Assembly: GCA_014763895.1 (NCBI GenBank)
Contig: JACXUM010000006.1
Location: forward strand, 1 to 64,000
Length of the DNA stretch: 64,000 nucleotides
Direction of reading: 5' to 3'
Origin: Campylobacterales bacterium
GTDB taxonomy: Bacteria; Campylobacterota; Campylobacteria; Campylobacterales; Sulfurovaceae
Shown: positions 16,722-24,571 of the stretch, piece by piece
Numbering within the stretch: the stretch's first letter is position 1
Layout: each line of letters starts with the position of its first letter
Notes under the pieces: generated by a model
What the model saw: only the letters and a program-made list of their open reading frames with translations
The model's database searches: none
Told to the model about the DNA's origin: nothing
Position numbers and translations under genes: made by a program

Positions 16722-17473
16722 TAGTGACCCCCCTCTTGTGAAGACTTAGCATCTTTGTTAAAATTCATAAAACTGTCATTGTCAACTTTTCCATGACCTA
16801 CAAATGGAGCCAAAAATCTGTCGATCACGCCATGATGTGGATCACCGACATGCTTCAGATGTGTTATATTATTAAACAGGTTATAACCTTCAAGTCTCTC
16901 ATGTGCAAGAGGATCAAGCGTTTGTGAACCTCCTCCGACATAATAATGCTTAGGATTCGTATGCTTTTCTGGTTTTCTAACCTGTACTGCCCCCTGATGT
17001 TCCATGATATAGAGCGAAATATGGCTATGGTCATCTTCAACGTCACCAAAAATATTTGCTTCAACCGGACAGGCAACAACACATGCCGGCATCATACCGC
17101 TCTCGATACGGTGAGCACAGTAAGTACATTTATCCGCTGTATTGGTTTCAGGGTCCATATAGATAGCTCCGTATGGGCATGCCATCATACAACCTGCACA
17201 ACCTATACATCTTGCACTGTCAACGTTAACGATACCGTTCTCAAGATAATGTAACGCAGATACCGGACAGATACGTTCACACGGTGCATTTTCACAGTGG
17301 TTACAGCGCAATGGCGTAAACGATCTTGATGTTTCCGGGAATGTCCCGATATCAATATATTTTACACGTAGACGCCAAGAGCTAAGCGGTACGTCATTTT
17401 CGACTTTACAAGCGATCTCGCAACCCTTACAACCCATACACAGGTTCAGGTCAACTAAGAAACCTAGTTTCAT
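16721..17473 (-). CDS. Four-cluster ferredoxin subunit of the molybdoenzyme (DmsB/PsrB/PhsB type)
   Basis: A 250-residue electron-transfer subunit with the full set of four [4Fe-4S] motifs: CMGCKGCEIACK, CNHCENAPCERICP, CIGCAGCMMACP and CTYCAHRI...CVVACP. There is no signal peptide, so it should be carried across the membrane with the TAT-signal catalytic subunit. The C-terminal ~50 residues are a His-rich tail (HVGDPHHG, HGKV, GGH) not needed for clusters. It is the first gene of the operon, with a strong AAGGAGGA ribosome site, and its promoter carries a Fur-box match. Confidence 0.92.
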   Translation of the reverse strand: MKLGFLVDLNLCMGCKGCEIACKVENDVPLSSWRLRVKYIDIGTFPETSRSFTPLRCNHCENAPCERICPVSALHYLENGIVNVDSARCIGCAGCMMACPYGAIYMDPETNTADKCTYCAHRIESGMMPACVVACPVEANIFGDVEDDHSHISLYIMEHQGAVQVRKPEKHTNPKHYYVGGGSQTLDPLAHERLEGYNLFNNITHLKHVGDPHHGVIDRFLAPFVGHGKVDNDSFMNFNKDAKSSQEGGH

Positions 17474-17484
17474 ACATCCTCCTT

Positions 17485-17503
17485 GATATTAATTATCATT
17501 ATA
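17485..17503 (-). promoter_or_regulatory. Operon promoter -10 overlapped by a near-consensus Fur box
   Basis: In the leftward direction the 19 bases TATAATGATAATTAATATC match 16 of 19 positions of the Fur consensus GATAATGATAATCATTATC. The first six are also a perfect -10 element (17498-17503), 24 bases before the start of the FeS subunit. A Fur protein bound here would block RNA polymerase. The remaining spacer to 17685 is AT-rich and also holds TGGTAATACCA at 17527-17537. No -35 is evident. Confidence 0.6.
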
Positions 17504-17685
17504 GTACTTATTATTTTATATAAGTATTGGTAATACCATTAGATTGTATTGCATAAACAATTAACTTTAAATGATTTTTTTAGATAAAGAGACTATATTT
17601 TATAAAATCTACTAAAAGTGTAGAGAATCGTTTCTTTTTGACCTGTTTTATTCAAAAAAATGAATGATGAGCATAAAAATATCTG

Positions 17686-18720
17686 CTATTCATTAACTAA
17701 TATAAATGAAAAAACTGATCCTTTTCCGAGTTCACTTTGGATTTGCAGTTTCATATTATGCAGAAGCAGAATAGTCTTTACGATAGAAAGCCCTAATCCC
17801 ATAGAATTATCCCAATTGTGCATGCCGGAACGATAGAACTTTTTGGTCACCTTCTCTATATCCTCCGGTGCGATTCCGACACCTTTGTCACTCACGCTTA
17901 CGAGATTGTGGTCAACCCTCACAATAACCTCATCCTTGGAGTATTTGATTGCATTTTCAATAAGATTTTTCATCACCACATCCATCAACGTACGGTCTGC
18001 TTCTATCATAACACTTTGACCTTCTATAATGATCTGTCGCGTCTTATATTTATCCTGCAAAGCAGATTGTACCTCGTGAATCAGCTGAAACATATCAAAT
18101 CTGCTCTTATGCAAATGTGCTTCTCCGCTTTCAAACTTATTCCAAAGGATCAAACGGCTAAGTAAAGCCTCGATCTTATTACCGTTATTGTAGATTTTAT
18201 TTAAAAATTTTTTTTGTAAAGCTTGGGAAATATCCGGATCATCCTGGAGTGTCTGTGCATATCCCATGATCGATGCAACAGGATTACGGAATTCATGGGC
18301 AATTGCGGAGATCATATCAGCCCTTTGCCTGTTTTTCAATTTCAGTTTTGCATTATACTTCTGTTTGAGTTCTTCTCTTTTACGTGCTTTTTTCAAAGCT
18401 CTTGCGAGATTATGGTTAAGTTCTTCAAACTCCTGGGTAAAAAAATGGGCTTTGTAATCGATCTTATCGATCTTATCAATGTTTTCAAGGTATTTATTGA
18501 TCGTTTTAAGCTCTTTTTCCATACGTTTTGCACCACGGTAAATGGAAAAAATGAATATGAAAAACCCTGCTCCGAGTAATGATATTGTCAAGAAAGCCGT
18601 TTTTTGATCGATACTGAACATATAAAGTATGGTCGAAAATATAATAAATATCATGACTGCCAGCGTTACTAGCCTGGCCATCATATACTCTTTGAAGTTC
18701 GGACGTTCAAACATCATCAT
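17686..18720 (-). CDS. Membrane sensor histidine kinase
   Basis: About 344 residues: two transmembrane helices near the N-terminus (LVTLAVMIFIIFSTILYMF and a second up to FIFSIYRG) with only a few residues between, so almost no periplasmic sensor. A linker coiled coil follows, then the kinase core with H box AHEFRNPVASIMG, N box NLIENAIKYS, G1 DKGVGIA and G2 GLGLSIVK. All catalytic boxes look intact. The ATG cluster at 18714-18720 is preferred to a TTG at 18750. No response regulator gene is adjacent, so its partner is elsewhere. It is the last gene of a leftward run starting at 21575. Confidence 0.9.
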   Translation of the reverse strand: MMMFERPNFKEYMMARLVTLAVMIFIIFSTILYMFSIDQKTAFLTISLLGAGFFIFIFSIYRGAKRMEKELKTINKYLENIDKIDKIDYKAHFFTQEFEELNHNLARALKKARKREELKQKYNAKLKLKNRQRADMISAIAHEFRNPVASIMGYAQTLQDDPDISQALQKKFLNKIYNNGNKIEALLSRLILWNKFESGEAHLHKSRFDMFQLIHEVQSALQDKYKTRQIIIEGQSVMIEADRTLMDVVMKNLIENAIKYSKDEVIVRVDHNLVSVSDKGVGIAPEDIEKVTKKFYRSGMHNWDNSMGLGLSIVKTILLLHNMKLQIQSELGKGSVFSFILVNE

Positions 18721-18756
18721 ACTAGTTATTATTCTCCTGTTTCTACCCAATATACC

Positions 18757-19161
18757 CTATGGTTTGACCGTACCATTACGCTCCACATCATCGATATAAC
18801 TGATAAAGTCCTCCACATTGAAATATCCGACAACTTTTTCCAATACTTTCTTCTCAGAAGTCATAAAAAAAATCGTTGGAACGCCTTCTACCATCGGCAA
18901 TTGTTCAAACACATTTTCATCTTCTCTAGAGACTTTGACCACAATATACGCTGCCAATCTTTTTTGTACACTCTCATCTGCGAGTGTCCTATGTTCCATC
19001 TTTTTACACCATCTGCACTCTTCGCCTTCAACCATCACCATTACATTTTTATGTTCATTTTTAGCCAGTTCAAATGCCTTTTGCAAACTCTCCTGCCAAA
19101 ACAAATCTGCTCCAAACAATGTATTGATTCCCAATAAGAGTCCAAATATTATTTTTCTCAC
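18757..19161 (-). CDS. Periplasmic thioredoxin-fold protein
   Basis: A 134-residue protein with a cleavable signal peptide (MRKIIFGLLLGINTLFGA). The mature part has the thioredoxin-fold order of the DUF255/Thioredoxin_7 group: FELAKNEHKNVMVMV, an active-site-like CRWCKKME, and the cis-Pro segment VEGVPTIFFM. It probably reduces or isomerises disulfides in the periplasm. It lies between dapE and the histidine kinase gene, 10 bases after dapE and 36 before the preferred kinase start. Confidence 0.8.
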   Translation of the reverse strand: MRKIIFGLLLGINTLFGADLFWQESLQKAFELAKNEHKNVMVMVEGEECRWCKKMEHRTLADESVQKRLAAYIVVKVSREDENVFEQLPMVEGVPTIFFMTSEKKVLEKVVGYFNVEDFISYIDDVERNGTVKP

Positions 19162-19170
19162 ATCTATCCT

Positions 19171-20283
19171 TTACACTGACAACTCTGCGTTAAAATGTAT
19201 AATCATATCTCTAAATACTTCATAAAGCCCTTCTACTTCTTGTACCGTAGTTCTTTCATTAGGGGCATGTATGGTATCGTTTTTGACACCAAATTCCACG
19301 ACATCCACTCCATATGCGGCGATAAACCTGGCATCGCTTGTCCCGCCTGCTGTAGAAAATTTTGTTTGTTGTTTCGTTACTTTCAAAATACTCTCAACCA
19401 ATTTTTTTACTACAAGGGAGTCTCTGCCTGTCACAAAAGGATAGGCAGATTGGGAAAGGCTCAATTCATATTCGAGTCCTTCAAAGCATCGGTCAAAATG
19501 CAGTTTAATCTCTTCCTGTGTGGTTTTGGTGGAATTTCTTACATTGAACATCATCTTTAACGATCCAGGTGAAACATTGGTGACTTCCATTCCTGAACGG
19601 ATATCCGTTATGACGATTTGGCTTGGAGCAAAATCATCATCCCCGTTATCGAGATATACCCCTGCAATCTTATCTAAAAGAGGCGCGATCTGATGAATAG
19701 GATTGATGGCTTTTTGGGGATATGCAGCATGTCCCTGTTTTCCCTTTAATGTCAAAGTGCCATTGATCGATCCGCGTCTTCCTATTTTGATCGCATCTCC
19801 GAAAATCAGTTCACATGTCGGCTCGGCTACGATACAATAATCAGGCAATAGATCAATCTGCTTTAAATGTTCAAGCATCACTACCGTACCATACTTTGCA
19901 TCACCCTCTTCATCTGATGTCAGCAAAACAGAAAGGCGTCCTTTAAAGTTATCCACATCATGCAATGCCTGAACAAAGGCAGCAACGCCGCTTTTCATAT
20001 CCTGTGCACCACGTCCATAGATCGTCTCTTCTTTGATGACAGGAGTAAAAGGATTGCTATCCCATCCTTCTCCTGCCGGAACCACATCTACATGTCCCGC
20101 AAAACACAAATGGGGGCCATCAGCATATTTTTTCGTCAAAAAAAGGTTTTTTACTCCTTCTTGATTGACATGATGGGCTTCATACCCTTCTAAATAATTC
20201 TCTATAAATGCCAAAGAACCGGCATCATCCGGTGTAACCGATTCAAAACTGAGTAATTTCATCAAAAGATCAACAACATTCAT
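19171..20283 (-). CDS. dapE: Succinyl-diaminopimelate desuccinylase
   Basis: A 370-residue di-zinc M20 peptidase-family enzyme that makes L,L-diaminopimelate for lysine and peptidoglycan. Metal-site blocks are CFAGHVDVVPAGEGW, the YGRGAQDMKSG motif, the catalytic LTSDEEGDA and the late STAGGTSDARFI and NDTIHAPNER segments. Length is normal for DapE. It follows the esterase gene by 2 bases. The substrate-lid GRRGSINGTLTLKGKQGH motif separates it from ArgE-like relatives. Confidence 0.93.
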   Translation of the reverse strand: MNVVDLLMKLLSFESVTPDDAGSLAFIENYLEGYEAHHVNQEGVKNLFLTKKYADGPHLCFAGHVDVVPAGEGWDSNPFTPVIKEETIYGRGAQDMKSGVAAFVQALHDVDNFKGRLSVLLTSDEEGDAKYGTVVMLEHLKQIDLLPDYCIVAEPTCELIFGDAIKIGRRGSINGTLTLKGKQGHAAYPQKAINPIHQIAPLLDKIAGVYLDNGDDDFAPSQIVITDIRSGMEVTNVSPGSLKMMFNVRNSTKTTQEEIKLHFDRCFEGLEYELSLSQSAYPFVTGRDSLVVKKLVESILKVTKQQTKFSTAGGTSDARFIAAYGVDVVEFGVKNDTIHAPNERTTVQEVEGLYEVFRDMIIHFNAELSV

Positions 20284-20285
20284 TC

Positions 20286-20834
20286 TTACTTCCTAAAATG
20301 GTCTATCATACTGATATAATCTTCTATATTTTCAAAGCGGTGATTTCCGCCATATTCAACAATTACTCTTTGATCTGCATAATAGGCTTTTGCTATCCGG
20401 TAGTCCAAAATCTCATCTTCACTATGCAACAAAACCAAATAGCATCCTTTTTGAGGATTAACCTGCAATGTTTTGAGCTGATCAAGATAGATCTTTTTAA
20501 ATTCAAACAGCTGGCCGTCACAAAATCGCTTTTGCCATCCAACATGGTCAGCAAGTGTAATCCAAGGTTCGGTTGAAGGATTCAGTAACACGGCTTTAAG
20601 TGAGTACATTTCAGCCATGTATGCTGCATAATAACCGCCTAAAGATGATCCTATGAGTAATTCATAAGTTCCCGATTCAAGCAGTTCTTTGATCAATGCT
20701 ATCGCTTCTAAGGGTTCGGAAGGAAGATCTGGGGCGGTAACGGTATTTGGGCCAAAATAGTTCTTCAAATAGGTAGACTTCGTACTTACCCCGCAACTGC
20801 CAAAACCATGCAGATATAAAATCTTTGGTTTCAT
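20286..20834 (-). CDS. YqiA/YcfP-family alpha/beta-hydrolase
   Basis: A 182-residue cytosolic serine esterase of the UPF0227 (YqiA/YcfP) group. The oxyanion motif LYLHGFGSC is at the N-terminus, the nucleophile elbow reads IGSSLGGYYA, and the late GGNHRFENIEDY supplies the catalytic His. Its ATG directly abuts the rhodanese stop. Natural substrates of this family are not well known. Confidence 0.82.
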   Translation of the reverse strand: MKPKILYLHGFGSCGVSTKSTYLKNYFGPNTVTAPDLPSEPLEAIALIKELLESGTYELLIGSSLGGYYAAYMAEMYSLKAVLLNPSTEPWITLADHVGWQKRFCDGQLFEFKKIYLDQLKTLQVNPQKGCYLVLLHSEDEILDYRIAKAYYADQRVIVEYGGNHRFENIEDYISMIDHFRK

Positions 20835-21188
20835 TTATCTTTCTATTTCACCGCGATAAGAGACAATCCCGCCTGCATGGTTGATCACATGTGAATGACC
20901 GTTGTGTTTAAAAATCATTTGAACCTGTCCGCTTCTATTCCCGGTACGACAGGTAAAAATCACTGTTTTATCCTGTGTTTCGTTAAATAACACTTCTGCC
21001 CAACTTGGAAAAGTAGAAGTCGGTTTAAGCATATCAACACCTTTGATATGGCCCATATCATACTCCATATCCTCTCTCACATCCACCAATAGGAAATCTA
21101 CTTCACCTTTTGCCCTGGCTTCCAAAAGCGATTCAAGTTCTTCTGAATTGATATGGCTTTTTTGTAACATTTTCTCTATTTGTTCCAC
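20835..21188 (-). CDS. Single-domain rhodanese-like protein
   Basis: A 117-residue cytosolic sulfurtransferase-fold protein. The active loop FTCRTGNRSGQV has the persulfide-forming Cys in the CRTGNRS form, and VDVREDMEYDMGHIKG is the usual N-terminal motif. The start is a GTG with GGAG eight bases upstream. It stands between an FTR-like Fe-S protein and an esterase, so it may move sulfur in a redox context. Confidence 0.85.
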   Translation of the reverse strand: MEQIEKMLQKSHINSEELESLLEARAKGEVDFLLVDVREDMEYDMGHIKGVDMLKPTSTFPSWAEVLFNETQDKTVIFTCRTGNRSGQVQMIFKHNGHSHVINHAGGIVSYRGEIER

Positions 21189-21230
21189 TCTCTCATACTC
21201 CCAAAACTATATATCATTCATTTTATTTTT

Positions 21231-21575
21231 TTATTTATGTGCTTCAAAATATTCAGGTGTACAGAAGATCTGACAATGACAGATACCCTCTTCAGGGATC
21301 TCTTTCTCGATGGCCGGTTTACAAGGACAGATCCTGTCATCCGTACTTTTAAATTTCCCTGGGTGATTTGGATCTTCTTCAACCATAAAACAAGGGCAGA
21401 ATCTTTTACCGTATAAGAGTTTATGTCTGGCCAATCCCATGATCACGCCTTCATTTACATCGGCGTTTGGTCCATATACCCATCCACGGCTTTCACATAC
21501 TTTATCGGTAAATTTCTCTGTTTTCGCAAGTTCTGCTTTAAATTCCTCTGAATTCATATCCAATCGTTGTAACAT
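21231..21575 (-). CDS. Ferredoxin:thioredoxin reductase catalytic (beta) subunit-like protein
   Basis: A 114-residue protein with the full FTR-beta signature: RFCPCF, ICPCKPA and GICHCQIF, the CPC-CPC-CHC pattern that holds a [4Fe-4S] cluster next to a redox disulfide. In phototrophs this enzyme reduces thioredoxin with ferredoxin. In anaerobes and Campylobacterota it occurs without the variable subunit, and none is encoded nearby. It is the first gene of the leftward run that includes the rhodanese, dapE and the thioredoxin-fold protein. The frame ends ten bases after the motif-rich C-terminus, so it is complete. Confidence 0.88.
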   Translation of the reverse strand: MLQRLDMNSEEFKAELAKTEKFTDKVCESRGWVYGPNADVNEGVIMGLARHKLLYGKRFCPCFMVEEDPNHPGKFKSTDDRICPCKPAIEKEIPEEGICHCQIFCTPEYFEAHK

Positions 21576-21643
21576 ATACTTATCCTTTACTCTACTTATC
21601 TGTGTAATTGATTATCGTAGTTATATCTTAAACTAAATTAATA

Positions 21644-21649
21644 TATAAT
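21644..21649 (+). promoter_or_regulatory. -10 element upstream of gatC
   Basis: A perfect TATAAT within an AT-rich tract, 25 bases before the gatC ATG. It lies in the divergent spacer between the FTR-like gene and gatC, and starts the long rightward gene run that follows. Confidence 0.5.
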
Positions 21650-21674
21650 AAGAAAAATCAGGTACGAGTGGATT

Positions 21675-21965
21675 ATGCAGATAGATAGCACTATTTTAAA
21701 CAAATTGGAAAAATTATCCCATCTTCATGTGGATGGAAGCAAAAAAGAAGAAATCATGGGCCAATTGACCGAAATTCTTGCCTATGTTGAAAACTTGAAT
21801 GAACTTGACACTTCTACTTTGGATGCCTCTTTTTCGACACTTGAAGGCGGAACGCCAATGAGGGAAGATACACCAAGAACAGCGGATGAGATAGCTAAAG
21901 ATATTCTTTCCCATGCACCGCAAAGCCAGGATGACTTTTTCATTGTCCCTGCCATCATCGAGTAA
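21675..21965 (+). CDS. gatC: Asp-tRNA(Asn)/Glu-tRNA(Gln) amidotransferase subunit C
   Basis: A 96-residue subunit that wraps around GatA and GatB of the tRNA-dependent amidotransferase. The arrangement LEKLSHLHVDGSKKEEIMGQ, ILAYVENLNELDTS, then TPMREDTPR and a terminal FFIVPAIIE matches GatC. GatA and GatB are not in the window, so gatC is separated from its partners, as is common in this phylum. Confidence 0.92.
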   Translation: MQIDSTILNKLEKLSHLHVDGSKKEEIMGQLTEILAYVENLNELDTSTLDASFSTLEGGTPMREDTPRTADEIAKDILSHAPQSQDDFFIVPAIIE

Positions 21966-21968
21966 TTC

Positions 21969-22310
21969 ATGCTAAAAGTATACGGTATCAAAAATTGCGA
22001 CAGTGTCCGTAAAGCGCTCAAGTACTTTAAAACACATGATATACCGTATGAATTCATCGATTTTAAGCAAACCCCGGTTTTACGAAACAAAATCGATGAA
22101 TGGCTCCAACAGACCGATATCACCACTCTTTTCAATACCAAAGGTACAACCTACCGTACGCTAAAATTAAAGGATATCGGATTGAATGAAAAAGAAAAGG
22201 CAGATTGGCTCGTAAAAGAAAATATGCTTATTAAAAGACCGATTATTGAGTATAATGGTAAAGTGATTGTCGGTTACAACGAAGCATACTATCGGGAAAA
22301 TTTATCTTAA
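21969..22310 (+). CDS. ArsC/Spx-family (YffB-type) thioredoxin-fold protein
   Basis: A 113-residue cytosolic protein with the N-terminal motif YGIKNCDSVRKALKYF, in which a single Cys stands where arsenate reductases have theirs. The late LIKRPIIEYNGKVIVGYNE block is also typical. The KNCDSVRKA form is that of the YffB/Spx-like subgroup, whose function is often not arsenate reduction. It starts 3 bases after gatC and there are no arsenic genes nearby, so arsenate reductase is not a safe name. Confidence 0.85.
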   Translation: MLKVYGIKNCDSVRKALKYFKTHDIPYEFIDFKQTPVLRNKIDEWLQQTDITTLFNTKGTTYRTLKLKDIGLNEKEKADWLVKENMLIKRPIIEYNGKVIVGYNEAYYRENLS

Positions 22311-22324
22311 AAGAAGGAAATTAC

Positions 22325-23383
22325 ATGGCTGATTTTGATATTAAAAAATTACTTCAGAGTGTTACCGTGCACGGTGCATCTGATCTTCACCTTGTCAGTA
22401 GGTCTGAGCCTCAGATAAGATTGGATGGGAGCCTTAAGCCCGTCAATCTTCCCAAGCTAACGGGCAGCGATATCGAAGAGATGTGTTACTCTTTGATCAC
22501 GGAAAAGCAAAAACAGCTTTTTGAAGAAAACAATGAACTTGATTTTGCACTTCTGCTTCCAGGGATCGGCCGTTTCAGGGCAAACTACTATAGGACGTTA
22601 GGCGATATGGCCGCTGCATTCAGAACGATTCCCATCGATGTTCCCTCTTTAGACCAGCTTGGCATGCCACAGGTTTACAAAAACTTAATCAAAAGAGAAA
22701 AAGGGCTGATACTGGTCACCGGACCCACAGGTCAAGGGAAATCAACCACTTTGGCAGCCATGCTTAATGAAATAAACCTTCAATTTAAAAAACACATTGT
22801 AACGGTTGAAGATCCAGTCGAATTTATCCATGAAAATAAAAAAAGTGTATTTTCACATAGAGGGGTAGGAGAAGACACCCGTAGTTTCGCCGTTGCTTTG
22901 AAGTATGCGATGCGTCAGGACCCGGATGTTATTCTCATCGGGGAGATGAGAGATAAAGAGACGATTGAAGCGGCATTGACAGCTGCGGAAACCGGGCACC
23001 TTGTTCTTGGAACGCTTCATACCTCTTCTGCGCCAAGTACGATCAACCGTATTATCGATGTTTTTTCAGGTGAAGAACAACCTCAAGTACGTGCAATGCT
23101 CTCTTCCTCATTGGTTGCGGTCATTTCTCAGGCTCTATTGCCAAAAATCGGTGGAGGAAGGATTGCCGCACCTGAAATCCTTATCACTAACCATGCTATT
23201 GCAAACTTGATCCGCGAAGACAAGGTACATCAAATTTATTCTCAAATGCAGCTTGGACAGGGCGATACTGGAATGCAGACACAAACTCAGGCTCTTTTGA
23301 AATTCCTAAGAGAGGGAAAAATCAGTCGGGACATAGCTTTACAATTTGCCAATAAACCGGATGAACTTTCGAAATCGTTATAA
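22325..23383 (+). CDS. pilT: PilT-type twitching motility ATPase
   Basis: A 352-residue hexameric secretion ATPase that retracts type IV pili. Walker A is GPTGQGKST (133-141), with Gln in place of the usual Ser. The Asp box DPVEFIHE, the Walker B region DPDVILIGEMRD and the His box HLVLGTLHTSS follow. The AIxNLIRE motif characteristic of retraction ATPases is present as AIANLIRED. No other pilus genes are in the window, so it acts with components encoded elsewhere. The ATG has AAGGAAA before it. Confidence 0.9.
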   Translation: MADFDIKKLLQSVTVHGASDLHLVSRSEPQIRLDGSLKPVNLPKLTGSDIEEMCYSLITEKQKQLFEENNELDFALLLPGIGRFRANYYRTLGDMAAAFRTIPIDVPSLDQLGMPQVYKNLIKREKGLILVTGPTGQGKSTTLAAMLNEINLQFKKHIVTVEDPVEFIHENKKSVFSHRGVGEDTRSFAVALKYAMRQDPDVILIGEMRDKETIEAALTAAETGHLVLGTLHTSSAPSTINRIIDVFSGEEQPQVRAMLSSSLVAVISQALLPKIGGGRIAAPEILITNHAIANLIREDKVHQIYSQMQLGQGDTGMQTQTQALLKFLREGKISRDIALQFANKPDELSKSL

Positions 23384-23440
23384 AGTTACTAAAGTGTTTT
23401 TCGATACAATTTCAAAAAATGAGATGGGAATGAGGATTTA

Positions 23441-24088
23441 ATGGATTTTATACTATCAGATTTCAACTATTTTGATGTGACCATCGGTGCTATTGTGATT
23501 ATTTTGGGTATCAAAGGTTTTATAAACGGGTTCATCAAAGAGATATTCGGTCTGATAGGACTTGTGGCTGGTGTTTACTTCGCTTCAAGACTCGCTGAAA
23601 CGGCAGCAAAATACATCGATCAGAATTTTTTGCATATGGAAAATACTTCATTATTGAAACTGTTAGGATTTCTTGCCATCTTGATCATTATTTGGCTTGG
23701 CGCAACAATAGTCGGAACGATTATTTCAAAACTGACCGATGCCAGCGGACTTGGTTTTTTAAATAGACTTTTGGGTTTGATCATCGGCGGGGGAAAATAT
23801 TTTATTATTTTTGCGCTTATCGTAACTGCCCTTTCAAACGTTACGCTCATCAAAGACAATCTTGAAAAATATGTCAAAGAAAGCGTCCTTTATCCTTATT
23901 TGAAAATCACCGGTTCCTATCTAATCAATATGGATACTTCGGCTTTAGGGTTAACCCCCTCAGAAATAACCACTCAGCTTCCAAATCATGCAGAAGCCAA
24001 TGAAACCAATCTCACTGTTCAAACTATGACCGTAAACGAGTCCAATGCCACAACTTCTGATAGAAACAGTACCGTGCTTTCCCATTAA
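23441..24088 (+). CDS. CvpA-family membrane protein with Thr/Asn-rich tail
   Basis: A 215-residue inner-membrane protein with four hydrophobic segments. The N-terminal DVTIGAIVIILGIKGFINGFIKEIFG and the GLGFLNRLLGLIIGGGKYF block match CvpA, known from colicin V production and linked to envelope homeostasis. After about residue 165 the protein continues into a polar, low-complexity tail rich in Thr, Asn and Ser. It sits between pilT and fur; the spacing to fur is 9 bases. Confidence 0.82.
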   Translation: MDFILSDFNYFDVTIGAIVIILGIKGFINGFIKEIFGLIGLVAGVYFASRLAETAAKYIDQNFLHMENTSLLKLLGFLAILIIIWLGATIVGTIISKLTDASGLGFLNRLLGLIIGGGKYFIIFALIVTALSNVTLIKDNLEKYVKESVLYPYLKITGSYLINMDTSALGLTPSEITTQLPNHAEANETNLTVQTMTVNESNATTSDRNSTVLSH

Positions 24089-24097
24089 AGGATATCG

Positions 24098-24571
24098 ATG
24101 ATAACATATCCTATTCTATTGGAACAATTTAAAACCTTATTGAAAGATAATGCACTTAAATTTACTAAACAAAGAGAGCTTATCTTAAAGTTTTTATATG
24201 AAAACCATGGCCATTATACCCCAGAAGAGATCTATATGCTCCTTAAACAGGCCCATCCTGATGTCAATATCGGTATCGCGACCGTTTATCGTACCTTGAC
24301 ATTGCTTGAAGAATCCGGAATCGTCAGTTCCATCTCCTTTGGAGTGCAGGGTAAGAAGTATGAGCTTGGGATTAAAAAACACCATGACCATCTCATTTGT
24401 ACTTCCTGCGGCAAGATTATAGAATTTTTCGATGAAACAATCGAAAACCAACAGGAGAAAATCGCCCGTGCATTTAACTTCAAAATGACTGACCATGCTA
24501 TGAAAATCGTAGGAATCTGCGAAATGTGCCAAAAAAATCAAGAAACACCAAAACCGGAGGAGAAATTTTGA
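24098..24571 (+). CDS. fur: Ferric uptake regulator Fur
   Basis: A 157-residue metal-dependent repressor. The N-terminal winged helix contains [23 protein letters not shown] and [16 protein letters not shown]. The metal-binding dimer domain has [16 protein letters not shown] with the first CxxC and ICEMCQ with the second. The arrangement fur-lysS-glyA-DUF1882-SPOR-aroE matches C. jejuni (Cj0400-Cj0405), which supports Fur over PerR. It may act on the Fur-box-like sites at 17485-17503 and 12357-12371. The stop overlaps the lysS start (TTGA). Confidence 0.93.
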   Translation: MITYPILLEQFKTLLKDNALKFTKQRELILKFLYENHGHYTPEEIYMLLKQAHPDVNIGIATVYRTLTLLEESGIVSSISFGVQGKKYELGIKKHHDHLICTSCGKIIEFFDETIENQQEKIARAFNFKMTDHAMKIVGICEMCQKNQETPKPEEKF

